Origin: Pelomonas sp965229315
Lineage (GTDB): Bacteria; Pseudomonadota; Gammaproteobacteria; Burkholderiales; Burkholderiaceae_C
Direction of reading: 5' to 3'
Assembly (NCBI RefSeq): GCF_965229315.1
Contig: NZ_CBDDJA010000002.1
Coordinates: 1,240,001 to 1,304,000, forward strand
DNA: 64,000 nt
In this document: piece after piece, positions 18,769 through 27,525 of the stretch
How the letters are laid out: each line of letters begins with the position of its first letter
How positions within the stretch are numbered: position 1 is the first letter of the stretch
The notes under the pieces: generated by a model
Seen by the model: only the letters and a program-made list of their open reading frames with translations
Database searches by the model: none
What the model was told of the DNA's origin: nothing
Position numbers and translations under genes: made by a program

Positions 18769-20253
18769 TCAGGATCGGCGGCGTACGCGCCGGAGCAGGG
18801 TCCGCAGCGCAGCCACGGCGCGGAGATAGACAGGGTCGCTGGCCACGGGATGGCCCCACCAGCGCAGCGCCAGCAGCCAAAGTGGGGGCACTGCGGCTGC
18901 AGTTCCCAGGAACAACGCCAAGGGCATCGGCTGCTGTCGCCCCCAACCCCAGGCCAGGGAGACTGCAAGCGCCGGCACCAAGCAGGTCGCCGTGACGGCC
19001 AGGCTGCGCAGCGTGACCTCGCGCATCCCGCGCAGGTCGATGGGCACGCAGCGATGCTTGTAGTACAGAAACACCAGCGGAGACACGGCGTAGGCCGCCA
19101 GGAAGGCGATCGAGACGTACATGAGGTCGCGTGACAGCAAGGCCGTGGCCACCACCACCAGAACCCGCATGCCGGCGTAGATGATGTCCGCTGCCGCCGC
19201 CAATTCCACGCGGCCTGCGGCGATGAGCAACGTCGGGATCAGCGTGTTGACGGACAGAAAGGCGCCCGCAACGGCGAAGACGCCGACCATGGGCAGGGCT
19301 GCATCCCATTGCGGGCCGGCAAGCAGACGCAGACTCTCCAGCGGGAAGAGACCGACAAAGCCGTAGTAGGGCAGGCTGCAGGCGAGGACTGCCGCATAGC
19401 TGTGCAGGAACAGTGGCTCCAGGGGGTGCCCCTCCCGGTGCGCCTTGGCGAAGGCCGGGAGGGCAACGTTTCGCGCGGCCTGCATCAGGTCGCGCTGCCA
19501 CATGTTCATCAAGCCCATGGCCCGGCTGAGCAGCGCGACGGGCGCCAAGCCGAGCAGCCGGCCGATGACGAGGTCGTTGATGTCCACGGCAACAGTGGTC
19601 ACGACAGCGGCTGCGGTGCCTGAACGGCCGAAATGCATGAGTTCCCGCCAATGGCGCCATCGCGGCCGGTGCGGCCTTTGATCCGCAGGCAGGCCGTTCC
19701 AGCAGATGGCCGCGATCACCAGGTTCGTGGCCACGCTGCCCCATGCCAGGCTGGCCGGACCCGTGCCATGGAAGGCCAGGCCGAGCGTCGCGATGAAGCC
19801 GAAGACGCCGCCCGCGACGCTGCTGTGCAGCAAGCTGTCAAAGCGCAAGGCGCGTCGCAGCAGCGACTGTCCGATCGAGCACAGCGGCAGCAGCAGGAAG
19901 TTGAGCGCTGCGACGCGCAGCACGTTGCTGACCTCGGCGTCGCCATAGAAATCCGCTGCCCAGGGGCTGGCAACCCAGGATGCGATGAAGGCCATGAGCC
20001 CCAGGCCCAGCGACACGCCGAGGGCGCTGTCCAGGCGCTCCTGGGTCAAGTCCTTTGTTTGGATGAGATAGTTGCCGATGCCGAATTCGCGCAGCACCTG
20101 CAAGATGCCGATGAGCGCGGCGGCCACAGAGTACAGACCGATCTCGTGCGGCGTCAGCAGCCGGGCGATGATGACGTACGAGATGAGGTTCAGTGCGATG
20201 AGTGCAAAGCGCTCGATGACACTGAGACCCAGAGCGCGGCGGACGCTGGTCAT
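18769..20253 (-). CDS. Polysaccharide flippase (Wzx/RfbX-like)
   Basis: 494 residues with about twelve transmembrane segments and the N-terminal signature of the polysaccharide biosynthesis exporter family: SVIERFALIALNLISYVIIARLL-type helix 1, then PHEIGLYSVAAALIG and LREFGIGNYLIQTKDL. This family belongs to the MOP superfamily and flips undecaprenyl-pyrophosphate-linked oligosaccharides to the periplasm. It is the only Wzx-like gene in the window, so it is the natural exporter for the repeat unit built here. The ATG at 20253 lies 25 bp after the asparagine-synthetase-like gene. Confidence 0.88.
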   Translation of the reverse strand: MTSVRRALGLSVIERFALIALNLISYVIIARLLTPHEIGLYSVAAALIGILQVLREFGIGNYLIQTKDLTQERLDSALGVSLGLGLMAFIASWVASPWAADFYGDAEVSNVLRVAALNFLLLPLCSIGQSLLRRALRFDSLLHSSVAGGVFGFIATLGLAFHGTGPASLAWGSVATNLVIAAICWNGLPADQRPHRPRWRHWRELMHFGRSGTAAAVVTTVAVDINDLVIGRLLGLAPVALLSRAMGLMNMWQRDLMQAARNVALPAFAKAHREGHPLEPLFLHSYAAVLACSLPYYGFVGLFPLESLRLLAGPQWDAALPMVGVFAVAGAFLSVNTLIPTLLIAAGRVELAAAADIIYAGMRVLVVVATALLSRDLMYVSIAFLAAYAVSPLVFLYYKHRCVPIDLRGMREVTLRSLAVTATCLVPALAVSLAWGWGRQQPMPLALFLGTAAAVPPLWLLALRWWGHPVASDPVYLRAVAALRTLLRRVRRRS

Positions 20254-20278
20254 GGTGTGGTGCTGGCGTGCGCGGCGG

Positions 20279-21973
20279 TCAGGTGCGGACGGCCCAGTCC
20301 GGCGCGTGCCTGCGCAGCCACTGCTCCAGCATCATCAGGATCCACACCATCTCGCCGTAATAGCCGGCGTGTTCCTTGAGGCGGTGGTTCAGCAGGCTGT
20401 CGACGAACTCGGCGCGCACGATGCCACGCGCGGCCACGCTGCGCAGCGATTCGGTGGCGAGCGCGTTCAGCGCCGCGTCCTTGACGGCCCAGGGACCGAA
20501 GGGCAGGCCGAAGCCGTGCTTCTTCTTCGTCAGGATTTCGTCCGGCAGCAGGCCGCGCAGCGCCTCCTTGAAGAACCAGCGCAGCTTCAGACCCCTGAGC
20601 TTGTAGCTCGTCGGCAGCTTCAGCGAGAAGTCCAGCAACCGGGTGTCCAGCAGCGGAAAGCTGACGTCGATGCCGGCCAGGCCGGTCGTGCCGACGACCT
20701 TGGGCAGGTCGTTCTCGGCCAGCGTGTAGCGCCAGTCGAAGGCCAGCATCTGGTTGACCAGGCTGGCGCCCTGCGGGCCGGCGGTCCACGTCGCGCGCTG
20801 GTGCTCGCGCGGCGCGCCCGTGTCGACGACGGCCAGGAAGCGCGGCGTCAACACATCGGCCAGGCCCAGGCGGTCCAGCAGGTTGTAGCTCTGCATGCGA
20901 TCCGGCATGGGCACGCGAGCCTGGCGGATGTAGCTCGTGCCCTTCTTCAGCAGCGGGATGTTGCCCGCGACCGGGTTGGCGAACAGCGGGTCGACCACGC
21001 CGGCGCGCAGCGGCGACGGGATCTGGCTGTAGACGTGGAAGACGCGCTCCTTGGCGTAGCGCACGTTGCCACCGAAGAGCTCGTCGCCGCCATCACCGGC
21101 CAACAGGCGGGTGTAGCCGTCGTCATGCGCCTTGCGCGCGCAGTAGAAGGCCGGCACGGCGGAGGAGTTGCCGAAGGGCTGGTCGTAGTGGGCCGCGACG
21201 TCGGGAATGGCGGCGACGAGGTCGGCGGGCGTCACGTAGTACTCGTGGTGCTCGGCGCCATAGGCCTTGGCGGCGATGCGCGCGTAGGCCATCTCGTCAT
21301 AGCCCTCGGCCTCGAAGCCGATGGAGTAGCCCGCCGGCGCCTTGCCGGTGGCCTCGCCGAGCAGGCCGCAGACGGTGGAGCTGTCGGTGCCGCCGCTGAG
21401 GAAGCAGGCGGTCCTGCCGTCAGCACTCAGGCGATCACGCACGGCGCTGCGCAGGATGCTGCGGAACTCGTCGCGCAGCGCGTCGAAGTCCGGCCGGGGC
21501 TGCTCGTCGAAGCGCGGTGTCCAGTAGGGCGCGACGCTCAGCCGGCCGTTCTCGAACAGCGCGTAGTGGGCCGGCGGCAGGCGCAGGATGCCGGTGTAGA
21601 TCGTCCGCGGCGACGGGATGCAGTGATGGAAGAGGTAGTCGAAGACGGCCTGCGGGTCGATCTCGGTGATGCCGAGCCGGCGCGCCAGCACGTCAGCGCG
21701 CGTGGCGTAGTGCAGGCGCCCGTCGCGCACCGCGTAGCAGACGCTGTGCACCGCGAAGCGGTCGACGGCGAGGTAGGTGGCGTTGCCCGGCAGGTCCAGC
21801 GCGACGGCGAACTCGCCGCCCACGTCGGCCGCGCACGCGGGGCCCCGCGCGGCATGGGCCTGTCGCCAGGCGGCCAGCGCGTCGGTCGCGGGCGCGGCAA
21901 AGCGCGGGGCACCACAGGCGAACGGCGTGTCGGGCGGCAGGGCTTGGGCTTGCATCGGGCGTGTCGTCGTCAT
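20279..21973 (-). CDS. Asparagine-synthetase-like protein with truncated glutaminase domain
   Basis: 564 residues from the ATG at 21973, which overlaps the upstream stop as TGATG. The synthetase domain is intact, with the pyrophosphate loop SGGTDSST (residues 193-200), then LLAGDGGDELFGGN and KKKHGFGLPFGPW. The N-terminal amidotransferase domain is not: the protein begins MTTTRPMQAQALPPDTPFAC, there is no Cys2, and the HRGPD, RLSVID and NGEIYN segments are absent. Only its second half (GEFAVALDL to YATRADVLARRLG) remains. It therefore cannot hydrolyse glutamine in the usual way. It may use free ammonia, receive it from a partner, or ligate another amine, as beta-lactam-synthetase-type relatives do. 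It belongs to XrtA unit B. Confidence 0.88.
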   Translation of the reverse strand: MTTTRPMQAQALPPDTPFACGAPRFAAPATDALAAWRQAHAARGPACAADVGGEFAVALDLPGNATYLAVDRFAVHSVCYAVRDGRLHYATRADVLARRLGITEIDPQAVFDYLFHHCIPSPRTIYTGILRLPPAHYALFENGRLSVAPYWTPRFDEQPRPDFDALRDEFRSILRSAVRDRLSADGRTACFLSGGTDSSTVCGLLGEATGKAPAGYSIGFEAEGYDEMAYARIAAKAYGAEHHEYYVTPADLVAAIPDVAAHYDQPFGNSSAVPAFYCARKAHDDGYTRLLAGDGGDELFGGNVRYAKERVFHVYSQIPSPLRAGVVDPLFANPVAGNIPLLKKGTSYIRQARVPMPDRMQSYNLLDRLGLADVLTPRFLAVVDTGAPREHQRATWTAGPQGASLVNQMLAFDWRYTLAENDLPKVVGTTGLAGIDVSFPLLDTRLLDFSLKLPTSYKLRGLKLRWFFKEALRGLLPDEILTKKKHGFGLPFGPWAVKDAALNALATESLRSVAARGIVRAEFVDSLLNHRLKEHAGYYGEMVWILMMLEQWLRRHAPDWAVRT

Positions 21974-23097
21974 CAGGCGGGAGGATTGTCTGCGGGCAGG
22001 GGAGGTCTGGCGCGCAGCCGGCGCGATGCTTGCCTGGCAACCTGGCGCGCGAGGCCCAGCAGGCCTTGCAGTGTCAACGGGTCGTAGGCGACCAGTCCGA
22101 AGCGTTCGCGCCGCTGGCTCATCCATGCGGCCTTGTAGGCGTCATCTCCGATCAGGTAGTCGATCTCGCGCACCTGGTCGACGTCGATGGCGTGCTCCAT
22201 CATCAGCGCCGTCAGCAGCGTGCCGGGGGCGAGCGCCTTCTGGGCCTCGTCGTAGGCGAGCTTGTAGATGTCGGCGCGGCCGTTGGCGACGATCCAGATC
22301 TGTGCGGCCACCGGCGTATCGCCCAACCACGCCAAGCCCAGGCGCAGCCAGCCGCGCCGGGCGCACAGGCGGATGAGGCCCGGCACGAAATCGATGAACG
22401 GCTCGGGCACCTTCCAGCTCCGGGCGTAGACGGCCTGGTAGGCCGACAGGCCGGCCTCCAGATGGTCGCCACCCTGCACGATCTCCAGCCGGCCGCCTTC
22501 GGCGGCGAACTTCTTGGCGTTGCGCTTGATCGTGCTGCGCACCTGGCCGCTGCGTTCCTTCAGGTAGTCGGCCCAGTTCTTCTGCACCGGCTCATGCCAG
22601 TTGCCGAAGGCGAAATAGCTGTGCGTGCTCAGGCCCGCCAGGCCCAGCGCGCGCTTGAGCAGCGCGAACTCGCGCGAGGCCGGGTCCATGGGCGAGAATC
22701 GGTAGGCTGCCGCGCGCGCACCGCTGCGCCGCAGGGCGCGCGTCAGCGGCAGCAGGTCCTCGGCCTGGATGCCTTCCGCCAGCGCCGGGGCATAGAGGGC
22801 CGTGTAGAAGTTGGACAGCGCGCTGACTTCGCGCCCGAGCGCGCCGTTATGGGCGACGGTGGGCAGCACGGCCAGCACGCGGCCCTGGCGGCGCAGCACG
22901 TGAAAGCGCACCTCGTGCGCCTGTGGCTCGCGCGCATGGACGTTGTCGATGAGGTTGGCGTACCAGTCGGCGCCGAACTCGATGTGCTGCTGCTCGGCCC
23001 GGCTCAGCAGCGCCAGCGCATCGGCCGGCAGGTCGCGCACGTGCGCGTACGTGTCGACGTCGGCGCCGATGCGGTTGCTCATGACCTTGGGTTCCAT
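21973..23097 (-). CDS. GNAT/FemAB-like acyltransferase
   Basis: 374 residues from the ATG at 23097; an internal ATG five codons later is also possible. It has the BioF2/FemAB-like acetyltransferase domain (Acetyltransf_6): RSTIKRNAKKFAAEGG, PEPFIDFVPGLIRLCARRGW, then VAAQIWIVANGRADIYKLA and ending IDYLIGDDAYKAAWMSQRR. This domain occurs repeatedly in exopolysaccharide loci and probably transfers an acyl or aminoacyl group to a sugar amine. It sits between a GT4 gene and the asparagine-synthetase-like gene in unit B. The acyl donor is unknown; the acyl carrier protein at the head of the same operon is one candidate. Confidence 0.83.
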   Translation of the reverse strand: MEPKVMSNRIGADVDTYAHVRDLPADALALLSRAEQQHIEFGADWYANLIDNVHAREPQAHEVRFHVLRRQGRVLAVLPTVAHNGALGREVSALSNFYTALYAPALAEGIQAEDLLPLTRALRRSGARAAAYRFSPMDPASREFALLKRALGLAGLSTHSYFAFGNWHEPVQKNWADYLKERSGQVRSTIKRNAKKFAAEGGRLEIVQGGDHLEAGLSAYQAVYARSWKVPEPFIDFVPGLIRLCARRGWLRLGLAWLGDTPVAAQIWIVANGRADIYKLAYDEAQKALAPGTLLTALMMEHAIDVDQVREIDYLIGDDAYKAAWMSQRRERFGLVAYDPLTLQGLLGLARQVARQASRRLRARPPLPADNPPA

Positions 23098-23104
23098 CGG
23101 TTCG

Positions 23105-24247
23105 TCACCGCGCCGCAGCAGGCTGCCGAGGGCTCATGGACACTTGGGCGACTTGCAAATACACGGCTTGGTGCTTTTGCCAACTCTGCTGCCAACTGAA
23201 GCCTTGTGCCCAGGATCGCGCTTCGCTGGCCTTCTCGGCGCGCGCATTGAGCGGCAACGTCGCCGCGCCGTGCAAGGCAGCCGCCCAGGCCGCGAGGTCA
23301 TCCGCAGGCGCCAGCGTGGCCAGCGGGCCGACCAGTTCCGCCAGGCTGCCGAGCGGGCTGAAGATGACGGGCGTGCCGGCGGCCTGGGCCTCGATGGCCG
23401 GGAAGCCGAAGCCCTCATAGAGCGTCGGGTACAGCACGGCAACGGCGCCACGGTAGAGGGCCAGTAGCTCGGCGTCGGACAGGAACTCGGCGAACAGCAC
23501 GCGGCCCTGCAGCCCGTGCGGCAACGCGTTGCGGGCAGCCTCACGTGCGTCTGCACCGAAGCCGCAGGCCACGAGCATGAGTGTGGGGTCCGGCTGTGCA
23601 GCCAGTGTCTGCACGGCCCAGTCGAACCGCTTGCGCTTCATGGGCCCGCCGAGGTACACGGCGTAGCGGGCACCGCCCAGCGCGTGGCTCAGCGCAGCCG
23701 GTAGCGCACACTGCGGCGGCTCGAAGTAGGCGGCCTCGATGCCGTGCGGGATGACGGTGAGCTTGGGTTCAAGCGCGGGCCAGCGCGCCAGGATGTCGCG
23801 CTTGGACGATTCGCTGATCGTGATGACCGCGGCGCTGCGCCGGAAGGCGGCCGGCATCAGTGTGTGCCAGTACCAGTGCTGCCAGCGGTCCGTCGTCTCC
23901 ATCTCCCAAGGCAGGGTGTCGTGGATGGTGACGACGGCCGGGCAGGGCTGCCACCAGGCCATGGTGTTCTCGGCCCAGTGGAGAACGTCCAGCCCATGGC
24001 GCCGGATGCGCCGCGGAAGACCGACCTGTTCCCAGAGTGCGAAGCGGTCGCCCGGATGGTCGAAGACATCCGTGACCACCTGCTGGTGGCGTGGCAGGTG
24101 CATGCGTTGGCGCGCATCCTGCGCGAACAGCGTCCACGCCACGCCGTCCTCGGGCCGAGCCTGGCTGCACATCTCCAGCAGGTACTTGCCCATGCCGCGC
24201 AGGTGAGGGGTGTTCAGGCTGGTCGCACTGACGCCGACCCTAATCAT
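23105..24247 (-). CDS. Family 4 glycosyltransferase
   Basis: 380 residues from the ATG at 24247, which overlaps the end of the upstream GT2 gene by eight bases. It is a mannosyltransferase-like GT4: MIRVGVSATSLNTPHLRGMG at the start, TIHDTLPWE, then ITISESSKRDILARW and VIPHGIEAAYFEPP. The donor site has YAVYLGGPMKRKRFDWAV and PTLYEGFGFPAIEAQAAGTP. Comparable proteins add mannose or rhamnose to O-antigens, but specificity cannot be inferred. Seven bases separate it from the FemAB-like gene downstream. Confidence 0.87.
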   Translation of the reverse strand: MIRVGVSATSLNTPHLRGMGKYLLEMCSQARPEDGVAWTLFAQDARQRMHLPRHQQVVTDVFDHPGDRFALWEQVGLPRRIRRHGLDVLHWAENTMAWWQPCPAVVTIHDTLPWEMETTDRWQHWYWHTLMPAAFRRSAAVITISESSKRDILARWPALEPKLTVIPHGIEAAYFEPPQCALPAALSHALGGARYAVYLGGPMKRKRFDWAVQTLAAQPDPTLMLVACGFGADAREAARNALPHGLQGRVLFAEFLSDAELLALYRGAVAVLYPTLYEGFGFPAIEAQAAGTPVIFSPLGSLAELVGPLATLAPADDLAAWAAALHGAATLPLNARAEKASEARSWAQGFSWQQSWQKHQAVYLQVAQVSMSPRQPAAAR

Positions 24248-25154
24248 TCGGCACCCAGCGGCGGAACAGCGACTTGCCCAGCTTCGTCAACGTGCGCCCC
24301 CTGTAAGGGCCTCGGCCGAGGAGGTGAGCAAACGTCCTGAGGCCCAGACCCAGGTCTCCCCTGGCGGTGTGGGCATCGGCGAAATTGCACCAGCCGCGAT
24401 GTTGGAAGTCGCGCAGCCGCTGCGGGTCCACCTCATGGCCCGGCGGCATGCTCATGCCGAAGCGCCGGATGAGGTCGGCACGCATCAGCTCCGTCGTGTT
24501 GGTGGCGGGGATGCGGCGCGACAGCGACACCGGGTGCTGGCGATACAGCACCAGCGGCTCGGCCAGCCGCACGAAGCGGTGCTGGGTGCTGGCCCGCACG
24601 AGGTATTCCCAGTCGTCGGTCTGCTGGTTGTCGGTGAGGAAGCCGCCCAGCCTGTTCCAGGCACTGCGGCGCCAGACGACCGAGGAGGGCAGCGCATGGT
24701 TGTCGAGAATGAGGTGCGGATAGATCCAGCCGGACAAGGCCTCGTCGACGCTGCCGCTGCGCGGTTGTCGGGCAAAGTCCGGCCGTGGCTCGCCGTGCCA
24801 GACATCGAAAGCCGTGTAGCAGAAATCGTGGTCCGGACGGCTTTGCAGCGCGTCGAGCTGCAGGCGCAGCTTCTCGGGGTGCCATAGGTCGTCGGCGTCG
24901 AGCAGCGCGACGAATTCCGAGTCCGTCTCCGCGATGCCGCGGTTGCGCGAGCGCGACATGCCGCGGTTCTGTTGCGAGATGACGCGCACGCGCGCATCAC
25001 CCAGCGCGGCACGCTCGGCCGTGGCGTCCGTGGAGCCATCGTCGATGACCGTGACCTGCAGGTCGGCAAAGGTCTGGCTCAGCGCGGAGCGGACCGTCTC
25101 GGCGACGAAGGCTTCGGCGTTGTAGGCAGGGACGACGATGTTGACGCGAGGCAT
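24240..25154 (-). CDS. Family 2 glycosyltransferase
   Basis: 304 residues from the ATG at 25154. It is a textbook GT2: RVNIVVPAYNAEAFVAETV, VTVIDDGSTDATAERA, NRGMSRSRNRGIAETDSEF and the metal-binding ALLDADDLWHPEKL. The segment NQQTDDWEYLVRAST contains the probable catalytic acidic residues. No membrane helix is seen, so it acts in the cytosol on a lipid-linked acceptor. It overlaps the next gene by eight bases. Its sugar donor is unknown. Confidence 0.88.
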   Translation of the reverse strand: MPRVNIVVPAYNAEAFVAETVRSALSQTFADLQVTVIDDGSTDATAERAALGDARVRVISQQNRGMSRSRNRGIAETDSEFVALLDADDLWHPEKLRLQLDALQSRPDHDFCYTAFDVWHGEPRPDFARQPRSGSVDEALSGWIYPHLILDNHALPSSVVWRRSAWNRLGGFLTDNQQTDDWEYLVRASTQHRFVRLAEPLVLYRQHPVSLSRRIPATNTTELMRADLIRRFGMSMPPGHEVDPQRLRDFQHRGWCNFADAHTARGDLGLGLRTFAHLLGRGPYRGRTLTKLGKSLFRRWVPND

Positions 25155-25166
25155 GGCGTGCGAACT

Positions 25167-25892
25167 TCAGGGCGAGGTCTGCGATGCGGCCGACGCCGCC
25201 GCTTCGGGCGCCGACGCTCCGGCAGCGGGCTCAGGCTCTCTCCAGCGTCCGACGGACTGCAGCCGGTCGCGCAGTTCCGTCCGCGTCATGCCCATGGCCA
25301 TGACCCGATGGGCCTGGGCCAGTGCGCGGTCATAGTCCTTCAGGTCGAAAAAAAGCATCCCGGCGTTGAAGTGGGTCAGCGGGTTGTCGCCGGCCTGCTC
25401 GACGACGTAGTCGAGGAAGCGCCGCGCGTCCTCCAGGCGATTGCGTCGCGTCAGGTAGCTGACGTAGAACATGCGGAAGACGAGATCGTCCGGTGCATAC
25501 GCCATTCCGCGGCCGTAGTAGCACTCCAGCGTCATCCCAGCGCCCTTGGGCGGGTCCGATTTCTCCTTCTCCACCAGGCGCTCCATCGACATGATGGCGC
25601 GCGGATGGTTGGGGAAGACGGCCAGCGTGTAGTCGATATCGCTTGCGAAAGCTCCGGTTGAACCCCTGGTCAGCGTTTCAACGCCATGCGTAAAGTGCGT
25701 GTTTTCCACGATGGAGCGTTGCGAGGGGTGTGCCGTCCGGTAGTCGAACGGGCCATAGCTGTTCAGCGTCTCGCCGCAGCCCGGGGGCGACGGTGCCGGC
25801 CGATGCGGCTGTGCCAGGGCGGGCATGGCCGCCAGCGCCAGCGCCAGCCAGGTGGCACGCAGGTCCGTGACAGGGTTCAGCTTGCTAGGCAT
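25167..25892 (-). CDS. Secreted TPR-like protein of the XrtA locus
   Basis: 241 residues from the ATG at 25892. Residues 1-29 look like a Sec signal peptide ending ALAAMPALAQ. The mature protein starts with a Pro-rich stretch and a cysteine (SPPGCGETLNSYGPFDYRT), then helical repeats with a TPR flavour (NRLEDARRFLDYVVEQAGD, then DNPLTHFNAGMLFFDLKDYDRAL), and ends in an Ala/Ser-rich tail. The ATG lies inside hydrolase 1 (16-bp overlap), so expression depends on that gene. I do not recognise a characterised family. Periplasmic scaffolding for glycan assembly is a guess from location. Confidence 0.75.
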   Translation of the reverse strand: MPSKLNPVTDLRATWLALALAAMPALAQPHRPAPSPPGCGETLNSYGPFDYRTAHPSQRSIVENTHFTHGVETLTRGSTGAFASDIDYTLAVFPNHPRAIMSMERLVEKEKSDPPKGAGMTLECYYGRGMAYAPDDLVFRMFYVSYLTRRNRLEDARRFLDYVVEQAGDNPLTHFNAGMLFFDLKDYDRALAQAHRVMAMGMTRTELRDRLQSVGRWREPEPAAGASAPEAAASAASQTSP

Positions 25893-26728
25893 CGTGTCCT
25901 CAACCAGTCCAAAAAGATGTGGCATTGGGCGTCCTGATCCGGGAGGGCCGAGAACGTGTGGTCGGCCGCCGGCATTTCGTGCAGGTGCAGCGTCGGCCGG
26001 GACAGCAGGCCTTGCCATGCGGGCGAGGTCTGCGCATGCAGACCAAATTCGCGCGCAGTGTAGTCATCGCCACTCAGGATCAGCAGCGTTGGCCCGGCGA
26101 AGCCGCGCAGCCCGGCGGCCATGCGCTCCTGGTAGCTGCGGGCATCGGGCCGGTCCTTGCCGGCACCGCGGGCCAGGCGCACATTGCTGCCCAGCGTGCG
26201 CAACGCCGTCAGGCCCACGCCACCGCGCAGCAGCTTCAACCAGAACTCCTTCTGGCGCAGTCGCCGCCAGTAGTAGTGCCTGACATGGGTCTGGGCCAGC
26301 GTCTGGGCCGAGCGGGCCCAGGGGTTCAGCAGGGCGACACCGGCGACGCGGGGATCACGGGTCGAGTCGAGGTAGAGCAACGCGGCCGAGGCGGCGTCGC
26401 ACAGCCCCCACAGCACCACGCGCCGCAGCGCCGGGCGGGCAGCCAGCAGCGCATCGATGGCGGCAGCGATGTCGGCGTCCACGCCCAGGAAGTCACGCGT
26501 CTCGCCCGCGCTGTCACCCATGCTGCGGTAATCGAAGCGCAGCGCTGCGAAGCCGTTGGTGGCCAGGTGGCGCGCCAGCAGCGTGAACTGGCGATGGCTG
26601 CCGGCGCGGTACTGCGGGCCGCCGACGATGATGAGCACGCCCACGTCGGCCGGCGTGCCGTCGGGCTCGGCCAGGATGCCGACCAGCGGCTGGCCTTCGC
26701 AGGTGAAGCTCAGGACCGATTCCTTCAC
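25877..26728 (-). CDS. Exosortase A system-associated hydrolase 1
   Basis: 283 residues from a GTG at 26728, overlapping hydrolase 2 as GTGA. It is an alpha/beta hydrolase: LIIVGGPQYRAGSHRQF near the oxyanion hole and ALRFDYRSMGDSAGETRDF before the nucleophile. The elbow is WGLCDAASA, with Cys110 in place of the usual serine. The acid and base are probably in ILSGDDYTAREF and PAADHTFSALPD. It matches the XrtA-specific hydrolase 1 family (TIGR03100). It may remove or transfer an acyl group during glycan or lipoprotein processing; the substrate is unknown. Confidence 0.9.
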   Translation of the reverse strand: MKESVLSFTCEGQPLVGILAEPDGTPADVGVLIIVGGPQYRAGSHRQFTLLARHLATNGFAALRFDYRSMGDSAGETRDFLGVDADIAAAIDALLAARPALRRVVLWGLCDAASAALLYLDSTRDPRVAGVALLNPWARSAQTLAQTHVRHYYWRRLRQKEFWLKLLRGGVGLTALRTLGSNVRLARGAGKDRPDARSYQERMAAGLRGFAGPTLLILSGDDYTAREFGLHAQTSPAWQGLLSRPTLHLHEMPAADHTFSALPDQDAQCHIFLDWLRTRCLAS

Positions 26729-27525
26729 GACAGCGCCTCCACGGTGCGGCTGATCAGCGCGGGCGCGAGCTCGATCTCGCTCGTGGCCCAGAAACCCGGG
26801 CCCGGCGCGATCTGCGGGCGCACGGCCCAGCCGGCGTCCTGCCAGTCCTTGACGGCCTGCTCGCTGACCGGCGTCAGCGCTGCGTCCTCACGCGAGTTGA
26901 CTTCCAGCCATTCGACGCGGCCCGGTGCGCCCAGGGGCGCCAGCCTGGCGGCGTCGAGGCCGCCGGCCAGCGCGGCGCCGAGGCGGTAGCCGGCGATCTC
27001 GACCGGACTGCCGGCGGCCAGCTCGGCCTTCATCTGTTCCATCAGGCCCTTGCTGGCGCCGCTGGCCATCTCGGCGGCCAGCTTCAGTCGCAGGAACTGC
27101 TGCAGCGCCAGCTTGCCGCTGGTCATCGGCTGCCAGAACAGGTGGTTCACCGGCCGGCCCCAGTCGGCGGCCGTCAGCAGGCACCCGGCACGCAGGCCCC
27201 ACAGCCACAGCGGTGCATCGGGGGCGTGGCCGTCCAGCCAGGCCATGCCCCGTCGCACGTCGTCCTGCCAGTCGGTCCAGCTCGCATCGCCGAAGTCGGC
27301 CGACGAGTCGCCGCAGCCGCGCAGGTCGATCTGCAGCACGGCGTGCCCAGCATCGGCCAGCGCGCGGCAGGCGAGGGCGGCCATGCGGCGCGACTTATTC
27401 ATCTCCTCGGCGAACGGGTGAAGGTAGAGCACGCGGCTGCGCGGCACACCGGCCGGCGCGTGAAACAGGCACAACCGCTGCTCGCCGCCGGCGGGCAGGA
27501 AGAAGACGTCGGGCGAGGTGTTCAA
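26725..27525 (-). CDS. Exosortase A system-associated hydrolase 2
   Basis: 266 residues from a TTG at 27525 that overlaps the previous stop (TTGA). The next upstream start would extend into the FemAB gene. The alpha/beta hydrolase fold is visible: VLYLHPFAEEMNKSRR as oxyanion loop, QIDLRGCGDSSADFGD, and the elbow LWLWGLRAGCLL. At the elbow the nucleophile position (GxSxG) is Arg112, so canonical serine-hydrolase chemistry is not expected. It fits the XrtA hydrolase 2 family (TIGR03101). Pairing with hydrolase 1 suggests a complex in which this partner is structural or uses another mechanism; that is inference. Confidence 0.88.
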   Translation of the reverse strand: MNTSPDVFFLPAGGEQRLCLFHAPAGVPRSRVLYLHPFAEEMNKSRRMAALACRALADAGHAVLQIDLRGCGDSSADFGDASWTDWQDDVRRGMAWLDGHAPDAPLWLWGLRAGCLLTAADWGRPVNHLFWQPMTSGKLALQQFLRLKLAAEMASGASKGLMEQMKAELAAGSPVEIAGYRLGAALAGGLDAARLAPLGAPGRVEWLEVNSREDAALTPVSEQAVKDWQDAGWAVRPQIAPGPGFWATSEIELAPALISRTVEALS

